Assembly: GCA_035772735.1 (NCBI GenBank)
Contig: JASDFA010000010.1
Location: 152,894,501 to 152,958,500 of the forward strand
Length of the DNA stretch: 64,000 bases
From: Datura wrightii
Taxonomy: Eukaryota; Streptophyta; Magnoliopsida; Solanales; Solanaceae
Direction of reading: 5' to 3'
Shown here: one piece after another, positions 35,475-48,200 of the stretch
How the letters are laid out: each line of letters begins with the position of its first letter
Position numbering within the stretch: the first letter of the stretch is position 1
Position numbers and translations under genes: made by a program
The notes under the pieces: generated by a model
The model's input: only the letters and a program-made list of their open reading frames with translations
What the model was told of the DNA's origin: nothing
Database searches by the model: none

Positions 35475-38220
35475 TTCCATCACACTATATGCATATACTG
35501 TATTGGTATCATTATAGTATATGCATATACTGCCAGAGTATCAATGAGCTACCACCAGTCCACCACAGATACTCCTAAAAAATATGTGTGATACCATCAC
35601 AGTATATGCATGTACTGCCAGAATATCAATAAACTACCGCCAATCCACCATAGACACTCTTGAAAAATATGTGTGATACCAACACAGTATATGCATATAC
35701 TGGCATGGTATCATGGAGGTTTGCTTAAGTCCTCAATCCTTCATGATACCATCACATTATATCTATATATTGATATGGTATCATTAAGGTCTACTTAAGG
35801 CATCGAATAAGATAGTCCTCAATCCTTCATGATACCATCACATTATATCATATATACTAACATGATATTATTGAGATTTCTTCAGAGATACATACCTCAA
35901 ATCCTCAATGATGCCATCACAGTATATGCATATACTGCCAGAGTATCAATCAACTACCGCCAGTCCACCACGGACACTCCTAAAAAATATGTGTGATACA
36001 AGCACAGTATATGCATATACTGACATGATACATGGAGCTTCAATCCTTCATGATACCATCACAATATATGCAATATACCATCGTAGTATCATTCAGGAAC
36101 CACCAGTCCTACAAGCAGACTCTCCCTAAAAACCTGCATGATACCACCATAGTATATGCATATACTATGATGGTATCATGAAGAGCTTAAGTCATCCAAT
36201 GAGACACTCTCAATCCTTCCTGATATCATCACATTATATCTTATATACTAACATGATATCATTGAGATTTCTTCAGGGATACATACATCAAAATCTTCAA
36301 TGATGCCATCACAGTATATGCATATACTGCCAGAGTATCAATCAACTACCGCCAGTCCACCACAGACACTCCTGAAAAATATATGTGATAGAAGCAAAGT
36401 ATATGCATATACTGACATGGTATCATGGAGATCTGCTTAAGTCATCTAATGAGAGAGTCCTCAATCCTTCATGATACCATCACAGTATATGCATATACTA
36501 TCATAGTATCATTTAGGAACCACCAGTCCTACAAGAAGACTCTCCCTAAAAACCTATATGATACCATCATAGTATATGCATATATTATGATGGTATCATG
36601 AAAGGCTTAAGTCATCCAATAAGACATTCTCTCAATCCTTCATGATACCATCACTTTATATCCATATATTGGCATGGTATCATTGAGATTTCTTTAGGAA
36701 TACATTACTCAAATCATCAATGATGTCATCACAGTATATGCATATACTGCCAGAGTATCAATTAACTACCGCCAGTCCACCAGAGACACTCCTGAAAAAT
36801 ATGTGTGATAGAAGCAAAATATATGCATATACTGACATGGTATCATGGAGATCTGCTTAAGTCATCTAATGAGAGAGTCCTCAATCCTTCATGATACCAT
36901 CACAGTATATGCATATACTATCATAGTATCATTTAGGAACCACCAGTCCTACAAGCAGACTCTCCCTAAAAACCTATATGATACCATCATAGTATATGCA
37001 TATATTATGATGGTATCATGAAAGGCTTAAGTCATCCAATAAGACATTCTCTCAATCCTTCATGATACCATCACTTTATATCCATATATTGGCATGGTAT
37101 CATTGAGATTTCTTCAGGAATACATTACTCAAGTCATCAATGATGTCATCACAGTATATGCATATACTGCCAGAGTATCAATTAACTACCGCCAGTCCAC
37201 CAGAGACACTCCTGAAAAATATGTGTGATAGAAGCAAAATATATACATATACTAGCATGGTATCATGGAGGTCTGCTTAAGTCATCCAATGAGAGAGTCC
37301 TCAATCCTTCATGATACCATCACAATATATGCATATACTATCATAGTATCATTAAGGAACTACCAGTCCTACAAGCAGACTCTCCCTAAAAACCTGTATG
37401 ATACCATCATAGTATATGTATATACTATGATGGTATCATGAAGAGCTTAAGTCATCCAATAAGACACTCTCAATCCTTCATAATATTATCACATTATATC
37501 ATATATACTAATATGATATCATTGAGATTTCTTTAGGGATACATACCTCAAAATCCTCAATGATGCCATCACAGTATATGCATATACTGCTAGAGTATCA
37601 ATCACTACCGCTAGTCCACCACAGACACTTCTAAAAAAATGTGTGATACAAGCACAGTATATGCATACATTAGAATGGTATCATGGAGATCTGCTTAAGT
37701 CATCCAATGAGAGACTGCTCAATCCTTCATAATATCATCACAGTATATCCATATACTAACATGATATCATTGAGAAATGAGCATTCCTTAAAGAATACAC
37801 TCCTCAAAATCCTCAATAATGTCATCACAGTATATGCATATACTGTCATGGTATCAATGAACTACTACCAGTCCTTCACAAACACTCCTAAAAAATTTTT
37901 GCATGATACCATCACAGTATATCCATATACTGCCACAGTATCATTGAGAAATGAGCATTCCTTCAGAGAAACATTCCTAAAATCCTCAATGATGCCATCA
38001 CAGTATATGCATATAATGCCATGGTATCAATGAAGTACCACCAGTCCACACACTCCTAAAAAAATCTTGTATGATACCATCACAGTATATTTATATACTG
38101 ACACGGTATCATTAAACTCTATCTGCATTCATTCAATGAGACACTCCGCAAATCCTTTCTGATACCATGTAAGTGTGTTTATATAATGATATGGTATCAC
38201 TAAAGAATGAGCATTCCTTC
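35475..38220. repeat. Main palindromic repeat array, with 420-bp higher-order units
   Basis: About 2.7 kb with roughly 30 palindromes spaced about 84 bp apart, each with arms like ATGATACCATCACAGTATAT and its complement around a central TGCA or TCCA. From 36301 to about 37700 the array has a strict 420-bp period (matching phrases at 36301, 36721, 37141 and 37561); each unit contains five different palindromes. The best single copy, 36138-36179, is a 42-nt inverted repeat with one mismatch. The array lies between the convergent 3' ends of the transposase and protease pseudogenes. Its 84-bp period is a multiple of three, so it gives spurious periodic open frames (e.g. 37683-38033). Confidence 0.95.
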
Positions 38221-39349
38221 GGGGATACACTCTGCAAATACTAAAATGATAACATAAAGGACATCTTTCAACATTAAAACACAACAACATGATATGAATA
38301 TTAAAAGACATTAAAAATGGTATCACATTCACATTGCATAAAAAGTAAAAAGTTCATACACATCACAACTTCAGTATTCAACTGCATATCTGCAAAATCA
38401 GTTTTAAAGCATTTTTGTACTACTGCAATCCAACATTGGAAAGTATAAAAAACAATTTTAATTCTTGTGCTTTCTTCCATGTTTTGATTTCCCCCACCGT
38501 TCAGGATTCTCAGAATCACTATATTCACCATCTAACTGCTTCTTTCTCCCTTAATGCCACAACAATAGCCATATCGTGATCGAATAGCATCCAAATCAAA
38601 ATTTTCAACTGGAATTTGGATGTTCTCAATAAAGTACTCAACAAAACATGCAGTAAAGATGCCACAATCGCTGCAAAATAAAGAAAGGATAACATGAAGA
38701 AGATGAACAAAAATAGAAAGAACAAACAAAATTAATTTTTTTTAAATACCTGTTTTTCTGTTGTGGCAGGTTCTCAACCATTATAACATCAAGTTCATCA
38801 TGTAGCTGATGACCCTGATGAAGACCATCTACCATTATAATGTCATTTCTTTTACTATAGAATTCGATAGTCGCTAGGAATATAGGTAACAACACACAAT
38901 ACGGCTTTATTGCATTCCGAATGGCTATCGCATATTATGGACTACACAGAGAATCATACACATAAAAACACCTATCACGGAATGGTAAACACCCCAATAT
39001 CCAATGCCACTTACCACCCCAAGTGAATTGGGAAGAGGACATGATCAACCTCACTACATGAGGTATTGCAAAACAGTTGATAACCATACATATACTCCAT
39101 AATATCAGTTGCCTTCGCAATAAGATTATCCTAATTCCCGACAGATAGAAATTTGGAATACAATTTACTAATACAATTATTAAAAAAATTCTCTGTTGTT
39201 GTCACCCTAATTGGCATCTGTCCATATTTCGCCTTCTTCCTCAGATAATAGAAAATAACATCCAAGTGTTACAATGAATAAAAAAGAAAAATAACTAAGT
39301 AACACTCATTAAAGTTGACAGCCAAAAAAAAATATGACTGATCAATTCT

Positions 39350-39830
39350 CACTGATGATACCAACACCATATATCTATATATGTATATGGTATCGTTAAG
39401 AAATAAGTAGTCCTTCAGTGACACAAATTCAATCCTTCAAGTAATACCATCACAGTATATCCATATACTGGAATGACATCATGAAGGACAACTTAGCTCA
39501 TGCAATAAGACAGTGCCACAATCGTTCATGATAACATAACCGTATATCCATATACTGGAATGACATCAAGAAGGACTTGCTTAGCTCATGCAATGAGACA
39601 CTCCACAATTGTGCATGATACCACAATAGTATATCCATATACTGGAATGGCATCATGAAGGACTACTTAGCTCATACAATGAGAGACTTTATAATCCTTC
39701 ATGAAACTATCATAATATATCATATACTGTGATGATATTATAAAGAAATGCTTAATCATTCAATCAGACACCCCTCAAAACTTCATGATACTATCTTAAC
39801 AAATACCATATATTGAAATGGTAACATGGT
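39350..39830. repeat. Palindromic repeat block in a protease intron (about 6 copies)
   Basis: About six palindromes, e.g. GATACCAACACCATATATC...ATGGTATCGTT at 39356 and the repeated TATATCCATATACTGGAATG at 39455, 39543 and 39628. Spacers share ACTTAGCTCATGCAATGAGA. Single further copies occur near 41250, across the hAT insertion at about 41310/42135, and at about 43495, again in introns of the protease gene. Confidence 0.9.
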
Positions 39831-41338
39831 GAAATACTTTCAACCATCATTCCACGCTAATTATATGTGTATATCTCATACAAATCACCAACATATATAC
39901 TTATATAGATTTCAACAAAAAACAAAAGGAAAATAACACATTCAATATACATACATCACAAGATATTGATCTGCCAAGATAGTTTAACGTGTGGAACCAC
40001 GTCTCTTTGAAACTAAAGACACTTTAAAATCGTAAGACGGCTCCAAATAGTTATCATCATCAAAATCCACAGCCACACTCCCCCTACAAAGATATGAAAC
40101 CTACACGATTATTTTACAAAAATAAAGAAGGAAAAAAAATAGATATTGAATACATACATTTTTGTGATCATCCCTTTATCGACGAAACTTGAAAACGCCT
40201 GTACAAGTCCATAGTCCACAGGGACTGTAATGCTTGGCATCAGTGGGAACTTGCCTTTAACACGCTTAACCGATACCGAACCAAACTCGCTAAGGCCAGA
40301 TCCGGCAACAAACGATGACTGTTGTGCCTTACCAGGACATCTATTCCTAGTCCTCCAATAAACTGCAGGCGTTTTATCATCATCACCTATCTCCACTATT
40401 GTACAACCTGGGGGAATGCCACACTCGGGGGAGTCATGTTCAGACTCGGTAAAAGTATATATCGTCTGACCAGAAACCTCATATACAACCTCGCCAACCA
40501 GAGCCTCGCAGGTAGCATCTTTTGAAGGCGGATCAACAACAGACTCATTAACAGCAACACCTTCCACAAACACACCACTTGCAGGCTCATTACCGACACG
40601 TGCAACCCTACCAAGAGTATCATCTACTTCAACAACAACATATGTTGTTGGGTGTACAACATCTTGTCTAGGTACACCACCATCCATTACAACTTCATCA
40701 TTTACAGCTACATTCACATTAATTGTTGCCGCAAAAACAACAGCTTGTGTGATCAATGTTATGTCAGACTCACTCATATCCACAAAAAAATCATCATCCC
40801 CCAACTTTTCAGAATTCAACTTCAAATCACGCTCCTTTTCTTGTGAACCTGCTTTATTCTTATAATAATCTTGTGTGATGGCAGCGATAGCAAACTCACG
40901 CATAGAAACAAAACTAAAGTCAGGTTGAGAAACTTGATCGTTCACATTAACATCCCCAATACTCTCACCAACATGTACATGCCCTTCCACTACGTCAGTC
41001 TTCTCACCACCCACACCAACTTCACAAATATTAGGGGTGTTGTCTGGATCAACTTTATACGCATCTTCATCTGCATCCACGCCCAAATCAGGAAAAACTG
41101 TATCGCCGCCCCCAGAGTAACAATGCTCATTCGTCTTTTTCTCCTGAAAGAGATATGTACAAAATGAAAACTACAAAAAAAATGCATAAACACACAACAT
41201 GCTACATATCAAAGAAGGAAAAAACTTCTCAAAAAACATATATGATACCCTCATAGTATATTAATATACTGTTAGTGTATCATTAACAATGAAGGACACC
41301 CATAGGGTATATCTTGTATACTCACAGGTAGGCCTGGG

Positions 41339-42126
41339 CATCGAGCCGAGCGAGCCAAGCCCGAGTTGAGCCCAATCGAGCTGAGTATATACCGAGCCTT
41401 ATCGAGCTTTAGATAATACCGAGCCGAGTCGAGCCGAGTTGATCTCAACCGAGCTTTTTTACATTTTGACCGAGCCGGCTTTTTTTTTCTAGACCTTTTT
41501 ATATTTCTTATAAATTTTATTTACCTAATTAAAACTTATAGTTCTCAAGATATTTTTTCAATAATCAAAAGAAATTATACCCATCATAATAAAAGAATTA
41601 TAAGTTGACTAATAATGAAATTTATTTTTCTAATTGTAGGAAGAAATATAAAGAGAGAAATAGCAATAGATTTTTTTAAAATTGAAAAACAGAACCACAT
41701 CCGACAACAACCAAATCGATGAATATGTATTATATTTGATTTGACTTGAATTTAATAATTGAAAACTTGATTTGATCTTGATTATTATCAAAAATCAATC
41801 TAAACCGAACTATGAATACCCATTCTCATATAATAGGCTTAAGTTTCATTGTGATTAAAAATTTACCAATATTGAATAAATATTAATTATAAAATGTTAA
41901 GTTAACGTAGTATTTTAAGTTAAATTTCTAATAAACTTGATAATTAAGCTTAAAAAAGGATATTATTTCTTATATTAAGCCAACCAAGCCAGCTCAATCG
42001 AGCCCTTGCTTTGACCGACCCGAGCTTGATCGATCTTTTATCGAGTTAAACCGAAATTTAATTGAAACCGAGTTGAGCCGAGTCGAGCTAAAGCTCCGAG
42101 CCGGCTCGGCTCTTTGCCCATCCTTA
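41339..42126. mobile_element. Non-autonomous hAT-type element (788 bp) nested in the MULE
   Basis: A perfect 8-bp direct repeat CTCACAGG flanks it (41331-41338 and 42127-42134), the target size of hAT elements. Ends: TAGGCCTGGGCATCGAGCCG, and in reverse from the right TAAGGATGGGCAAAGAGCCG. The subterminal regions repeat GAGCCGAG/CGAGCC motifs and the core is AT-rich without coding capacity. It split one palindromic repeat of the MULE, so it is younger than the repeat expansion at that point. Confidence 0.9.
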
Positions 42127-44549
42127 CTCACAGGGTATCATAGAGGATAAAGCTTTATTACCTCTGACAAACCTCTATGATACTCCAGCGCAAATGAAAC
42201 CAACACACTAAGATCTTTTTACCTCTAGTTTCTTTGTCAAATGACCAAAAGCTTCAAGAATCTCTCCAAACTTAACATCAACATGAAGCCGAAAATCATT
42301 GAGCTCCTTCTTCAAGTCAGCATTGGTAGGTGCTCCATCAATAAAACTACTCTTGCCAATATCTACCTTTGGAGCTTGTGTGCAAAAAAAATCCATCACT
42401 CAACTGTTGACTTTGAGAACCTATATAGGGACATTCAAACGTTAAACCATCCAACTCTAATAAAATCTTCTCATTTGCACTTGGAAAAATATTACTTACC
42501 TACAAGTACAATTAACAAACTATAAAATGTATAAAATTACCATCAGTTATAACAAACAAAACTAAAAAATAAATATACCTGATCAGGCTGTAAGCTGAAC
42601 ATCCGCAAACAAACATATTCATGGCTTAACTATTTCTCTATACTCCAGTTCAAAATATGGGGCACTTCAGAACCACTATGCTCAGCAAAACGACCTTTCA
42701 ACTCAGGACAACATTCTTATAACCAAATTTGTAAAGCTAGTGGAAATCCACTATACCTATAAAATTCAGGTTTTGTCTTAAACTTTATTGGAACACGATT
42801 CAAATGTTGCATGGAAAACATCAATGCCCCATGAATAACCATTGAAATCGCCAGTCTCAACCAAATGGAAATACGACATATCTAGAACTTTGGTCTTCAA
42901 CATAGAAAACAAGGTGTGTACAAAATACATAATTGTTATCTTCACTGCATTAGCGCCAGATTTGAATTTTTCATTAAGGAAACAAGATTCAAGCTGGGAC
43001 CATGTCCCGATAGATGAACCTTTAAAGTACTTTCTCACCAATATATTGACCTCTGACGTCACCTTAATAGATGTACTACCCTTACATTTCAAACCAGTAA
43101 TAAGGGCAAACTCACCAAACCAAATCGAAGTTTTGCACCACTAACCAGAAAATGTAAAACTTCATCCTCATCGCCATGCACTTGCCTCATCAATAAGTTG
43201 TGCAAGACACGTCCTCGCACCAAAATTGGGGGCAAATCTAGAAAATAACCAAAACAATTTTTTCTAAATAAACCAATCTGTTTCTTCGATAACTTGAAAT
43301 GCAATTGTGTAATAACAGAGCAATTGGTGGAGCATTCAAACTTCAGTTTATAGTCAATATCCATTTTGACATAGAATTCCCCCTGCTGCAAACACAATGA
43401 GTATACAATTGATTCACCAAAAACAAGACCCAAAATAAAATAAAATTAAATTTCACTAAACAACATGCTACAAATTTCTTTAGTATAACCCAATGGTATA
43501 TCACATATACTACCAGGGTATCACAGAGGACCAAACACAACCAATTACTAAAACTTATATATATGATACAAGATTAAGATATTCAATATACTATCATGCA
43601 AATAAATTAAAAAATTACCTTCATATCACTTTCATAGCCAACAAGCTCATCGGGGTTTTGACGAACTGCCTCAGATGCTGTTTGAGGAATCGTTTCACCC
43701 GAAGGATTGGTGTATCAGCAACAAATTTCCTTTTCTTACTCACATTCTCATCACCTGGACAGTACTCTGCCATTTTTTCTTTCCCTTTGAGGTCATCAAC
43801 TGAACAGTGCTCTGCCATTGTTGCTTCCCCTTTCAGTTTGGTATTATCATCAACACTTTTATCAGACAAAACCCTAACATCCGATACAACATTTGCATGA
43901 CCAAGGTTTGATTCACCCCGACTAAGACTAGGACTACCAGCACAAGAAGATGCGACTCATCCCCAAGCAACACGAAAGTTGGACCCGACATCAGTGACAC
44001 AATAGACTCGTGCTCACCTACACAATCGTCTGTCGAAACAGGCAAATTAGAAAAATCTAAAGGACGATGACCCCCACCATCGACTCTCTGCACGACGCCC
44101 GCGACCCATGCCAAAAATTACTCAACAAAAACAAGCAAAAAAGATAGAACAACAGCAGAAATTTAGAAACAAAATAAGACAAATTTCTAGCCTATATGCA
44201 ATAAAACTTAACAAAAAACTGAAAAAAGAAGAAACATGCATATACCCATTAAAGGAGTTCAAGTAAGGAGAAAGAACTACCAACTCTGCACTTTTCATTT
44301 AGACTCACCGACAATACGAAAAAAACCTTGCGTGAAAATACCCACACAAAACCACCCATATTAAATTTCTAATGGGCCTCTAACAATGGGCCAACTTTAG
44401 GCGGAAATAAACCTTCAGCATAAAGCGGGATAAGAAAAGTAAATATTTTGGGCTTAATAAGTATTCAGTGAATTACTATGAAAGAGGATATTTTTTTGTA
44501 AATAGTTTATGAAAGGAATCTAGCTTATGTACTTTTCCCTTTTTTTTTT

Positions 44550-45230
44550 GGGCAATAACTGTGGAACTGTTTTTAAAATTTCCAAAGTAAACACAGTTTG
44601 GGACTACGGTTAGACAAGTTCTGATTCGTCTTTTTTCTTTTGGGAGGAAGATATATTCTTCATTTGTCTTGCAAGAGTTTTCTGAAAGCATTAGTCTAAC
44701 AAATTACAGTTTTTATATTGGCTTGGATATTGGGATACACAAACCAATTTATCATTCCTTCAAGTATGGGTTATGCGTTAACCGTCTGTAATCCAAATGT
44801 ACTAATTTCGTTGACTATGAATAAGCAAATGTATCAACCTGTACATATACATAACCTCCAATACCTTTAATAGTTTCAACGCAACGTTATAACCGACTGA
44901 ATATCTTGTTTATGTGCTAGTCCCCTGATAAAAAACCGGAAGATTCAATCCAATCCCAAGCAATCTGAAACTTTAGGATGGATTTCTCCACTTATAAAGG
45001 GAAAAAGGAAGCTCCAAACTTAACTTACGACGACTGACATCTGATTTAGAATGGGAAGGGAAATTACAAGCGTTTTCACAACTATATACATCCTCATTCA
45101 TTGATCAGTGAGACTAATATCATCGATCAACACAACCTAAGAACATTATGGTATCAAATGATTGTGCTAATTGCAAGCCTGTGTCTTGTGCAAGATGTTT
45201 GATCATTCCACATTTTAAAGAGCATGTACC
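44550..45230. other. Spacer between the MULE and the EDRF1-like 3' end
   Basis: No coding frame or repeat recognised. The part adjoining 45230 is probably 3' UTR of the EDRF1-like gene. Confidence 0.4.
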
Positions 45231-48200
45231 TTAAGATATCCACAAATCATGCATGACTTGCAGTTGACTGAAATCTGTATACTTCAGAGACATCTTGTAA
45301 AGCTCTCTGAGCTTTCCGGCATCAGCAGACTTACTTGAGGCGCTGTGCTGAGAGTTGGCTGAAGATTTAGTCGTTGTTGGACAGAGTGATACAGATAACA
45401 TCTTCTTCAATATCATCTGCAACTGGCTCCAATATTTATCACAAATCTTAAGAGTGTCTTCACTTAGTGTGTCTCCAGATACATGGCGAGCTTCAAGCAT
45501 ACAAGTCAGAGCAGACTCTAGAAACTGTCATACAATTAATTGATCAATATCATTCACAGTTTAAAAGATGAAATTTGCCAAACTACCACAGGGGAAACAA
45601 TGAAAGTCAAAATATTATAATTTTCGACACTCAGATAATTATGAAAATATCAGGTCCTCGATTCCTTTGTTGACATCAGTACCAGAAAAGGCACATACAA
45701 GCTCTGTCTTCTAGTTCTGTTAAGAGAATTTCACATAGCATAGTGACATTTTGCACAGACTTGCATATTTTGGGTCCTCGCTGCAAGTTATATTCTAGTT
45801 AAGGTCATAATTCCAATCTTACCAACCAATTATTCCTTTCTACTAGAACTAGGAAATACTTTCGACAGCAAATGGATTGTCTTGTCCTACAAAGAAAAAG
45901 AAATAAGGCATGGAGAATTGAGAACAATTTGACTGTATTTCAGGAGGCTTTGATGGAGCTCCTGGAAAATTCTGTGTATTCCCATGCTGCTGCAGTTCAT
46001 CAGATATTTAGTATATGGCATCACTCATTTACAAACTCAGACCACCACAGAAAAGATTCCTGTGCCTAGAACACAATTAAATGCTCTAAAACACAGGGAC
46101 GGGATACATTATTCTGAATATTTTAGCCTCATACTTTAACCATCTAAAAATAGACCAAGAGGCCAACCTTAGATTTTGTAAACTACAAGAACCTATTTTG
46201 ATGGTGCTCTGATGCCTTTCTTCCTTAGTGTAGGCGGTAAGTTATGTGATGACTGCTCATAGGTTGCTCAACTGCAGCCAGTAGTCATGCACAAACTTTA
46301 GCTAAAAAAGTTGTGTGTTTGACTACCATTTTATTTAATGCAAGAAAATATTTAAGGTATAATAAAAAAAGATTGTAGTTACACATTATTCACAACAGAA
46401 AACGTTGTACATACACATCATTCATGAAACTCATGGAAGAGCAATTACATCAAGAATAGTGATGATCTTGGTTTCAGTACTCCTTTCTTACTGTTACAAT
46501 CCAACATTTGAACTCACAGATAGTGATGGCTTAGGAGTTATGTTAAACAACATTCAGTAGGAGGGAAATGCGTGGAGCCTAACTTAAACAAAAGCATAGA
46601 ACATTGTAAAATGTTAAACAAATATCGACTAATATTCACCACAAGGATAGAGCACATGAGTCAAAGTTGCAACATTATGTAATGTTCAAATTACACTAAA
46701 CACCCGGTAATATGACATAGTTGTGGATATACCCATGCATTTCAAAATCATACACTTACATATTATACAAACAGGGCGTGAACTATGTATGTAGTGATTA
46801 AAGTGAAATATCCAAAAGACAAACTAAAGCTAAAAATAGGAAGTTCCTATATATTAATTTATGAAACTTAAAAAAAGAATAAACATTTTTGGCTCCCATG
46901 AAAAAATGAAATTCACATTTTTCCAAAACAGAGAATAATCATTCTTGAAATGTGTGCCTTTCAAAAACCTTTAATAGGAAATGCATACAATGCTTTTATA
47001 AAAATAAAAACTTTTGAAATTTGTAGTCTAAAACAGGTCATAGATATTTGTGTGGCGGTAAATCATCTCATTAATTGTAAAATTTTAAATTTTAAATTAT
47101 TTTCAAGTACAGAAAAGTGGCATTCCTTTGGGACACACCAAAATGGAAAGTGCGCCACATAAATAGGGATAGAAAGAGTAATTATGTAATAATATATGTG
47201 TATGCACGTGCCTACGCGCACACATTTGTAAACGACAGGACAAATCAATGAAGAAACAAGTGAAACATTAAATAAAAATGTGAACAAAAGAAAATATTAT
47301 ACCTTTCTCGGCCTTTTGACGAGGATCAAGGGAACCAAAGAAAATACTAAGCAACATGGTTATCCGCAAAAAGAAAAAAAGAAGAGAATATTAAGCAACC
47401 CTATGTGAGGTATTATCAGTCAGCTCCCATCTCATAACATTTAGCTAACTAATTTATTTCAAAATCGAGACAACACTCATGAGCAAGAAAAGCTCAGGGC
47501 AGGTCCATATAAGTTAATTTCTGCTCCTACATTGGAACTAAAAAATCAAACAATAAAAAAAAGAGATGTGTAACATCTCTCGTCATAGAAGAATTAAGTT
47601 TGACCCCTTTTATATAGAAAGAAAAGTAAATTTTGCAAAGTGTGAAATAAATCCTTTTTTTCCTTCTTCATTTCATAAGTAGCAGGAACCTATTTATGTA
47701 CCACGCTCAAAATGTACTTGAAAATATTTTGGCATGACATAATCACAAAAGCTTAAATAATGATTCCAACTAGCACATGCTCTATATATGAAAACTTATG
47801 GTGGGACATCATCCAACTATTTCTCCCATGTTAAAAAATATACGGAAAAGGGACAAAAATGCGCTTAAACAATGTGAAATTGAACAAAAATGTCCCCCGT
47901 TCATAATTTGGTTCAAAAATGCCCCTACCGTCATAGTTTGATCCAAAAATACCCCTACTATTAATAGCTTCATCCAAAAATGTCCCTATTGTTACTTTTG
48001 AGTCAAATTGCCCTTTTCTGAATAAACATATTGTTTCTTTTCTTTTTAAATACATTCTTTTTCTAATAAAATATTATTATTAAAGAACTCTTTTCTTATT
48101 TCTTTTAAAATCCCTTTAACTACTAAAAAGTAATCTTTTTTTTTAATTTCATTTTATCAATTAAAATAAAATAACTGTGTGTACTTTTTAAATTGATAAT

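Larger units (their letters stand above)
38300..44110 (-). pseudogene. MULE-borne ULP1-type cysteine protease pseudogene (DUF1985 plus C48 domain)
   Basis: Coding blocks on the reverse strand: N-terminal part 44110-43621; DUF1985 at 43388-42780 (LHFKLSKKQIGLFRKNCFG, GRVLHNLLMRQV, then FALITGLKCKGS and YFHLVETGDFNGYSWGIDVF) and 42780-42588; a short coiled segment 42400-42208; an acidic linker 41140-40160 ending RVKGKFPLMPSITVPVDYG; and the C48 catalytic domain 39250-38532. The catalytic triad is visible: His in KWHWILGC (about 39004), Asp in YVYDSL (about 38954), Cys in DCGIFTACFVEYF (about 38665). Frameshifts occur at about 43950, 43130 and 39015; stops near 42720, 42620 and 39130. ULP1 proteases cleave SUMO; MULE-carried versions are known in plants (Kaonashi type) with unclear use to the element. 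Introns hold palindromic repeats. Confidence 0.85.
31780..44539. mobile_element. Mutator-like element (MULE), about 12.8 kb, with transposase and ULP1-type protease
   Basis: The left end GGAAAGTCACATAG (31780) and the right end read in reverse, GGGAAAAGTACATAAG (44539), are related. Matches continue into CAAAATATTTACA / AAACTATTTACAA and into a CCCGC(G)CTTTAT block on both sides, so the terminal repeats are long but degenerate. Both ends abut a run of ten T (31770-31779 and 44540-44549), which fits the 9-10 bp target duplication of MULEs. Inside, a transposase pseudogene (+) and a DUF1985/ULP1 protease pseudogene (-) converge. Non-coding parts are filled with palindromic repeats, and a hAT-type element is nested at 41339-42126. 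Both genes have stops and frameshifts, so it is no longer autonomous. Confidence 0.85.

Noticed and set aside
37683..38033. Open frame with 28-residue periodic sequence, and the similar frame at 35908-36129
   Set aside because: The period of 84 bp is divisible by three, so any open frame through the array looks like a repeat protein. There is no plausible domain, and these lie in a non-coding spacer.
35475..38220. CRISPR-like array of regularly spaced palindromic repeats
   Set aside because: Spacing is regular, but the spacers themselves are repeated and related, the repeats are divergent, and the context is a plant transposon.
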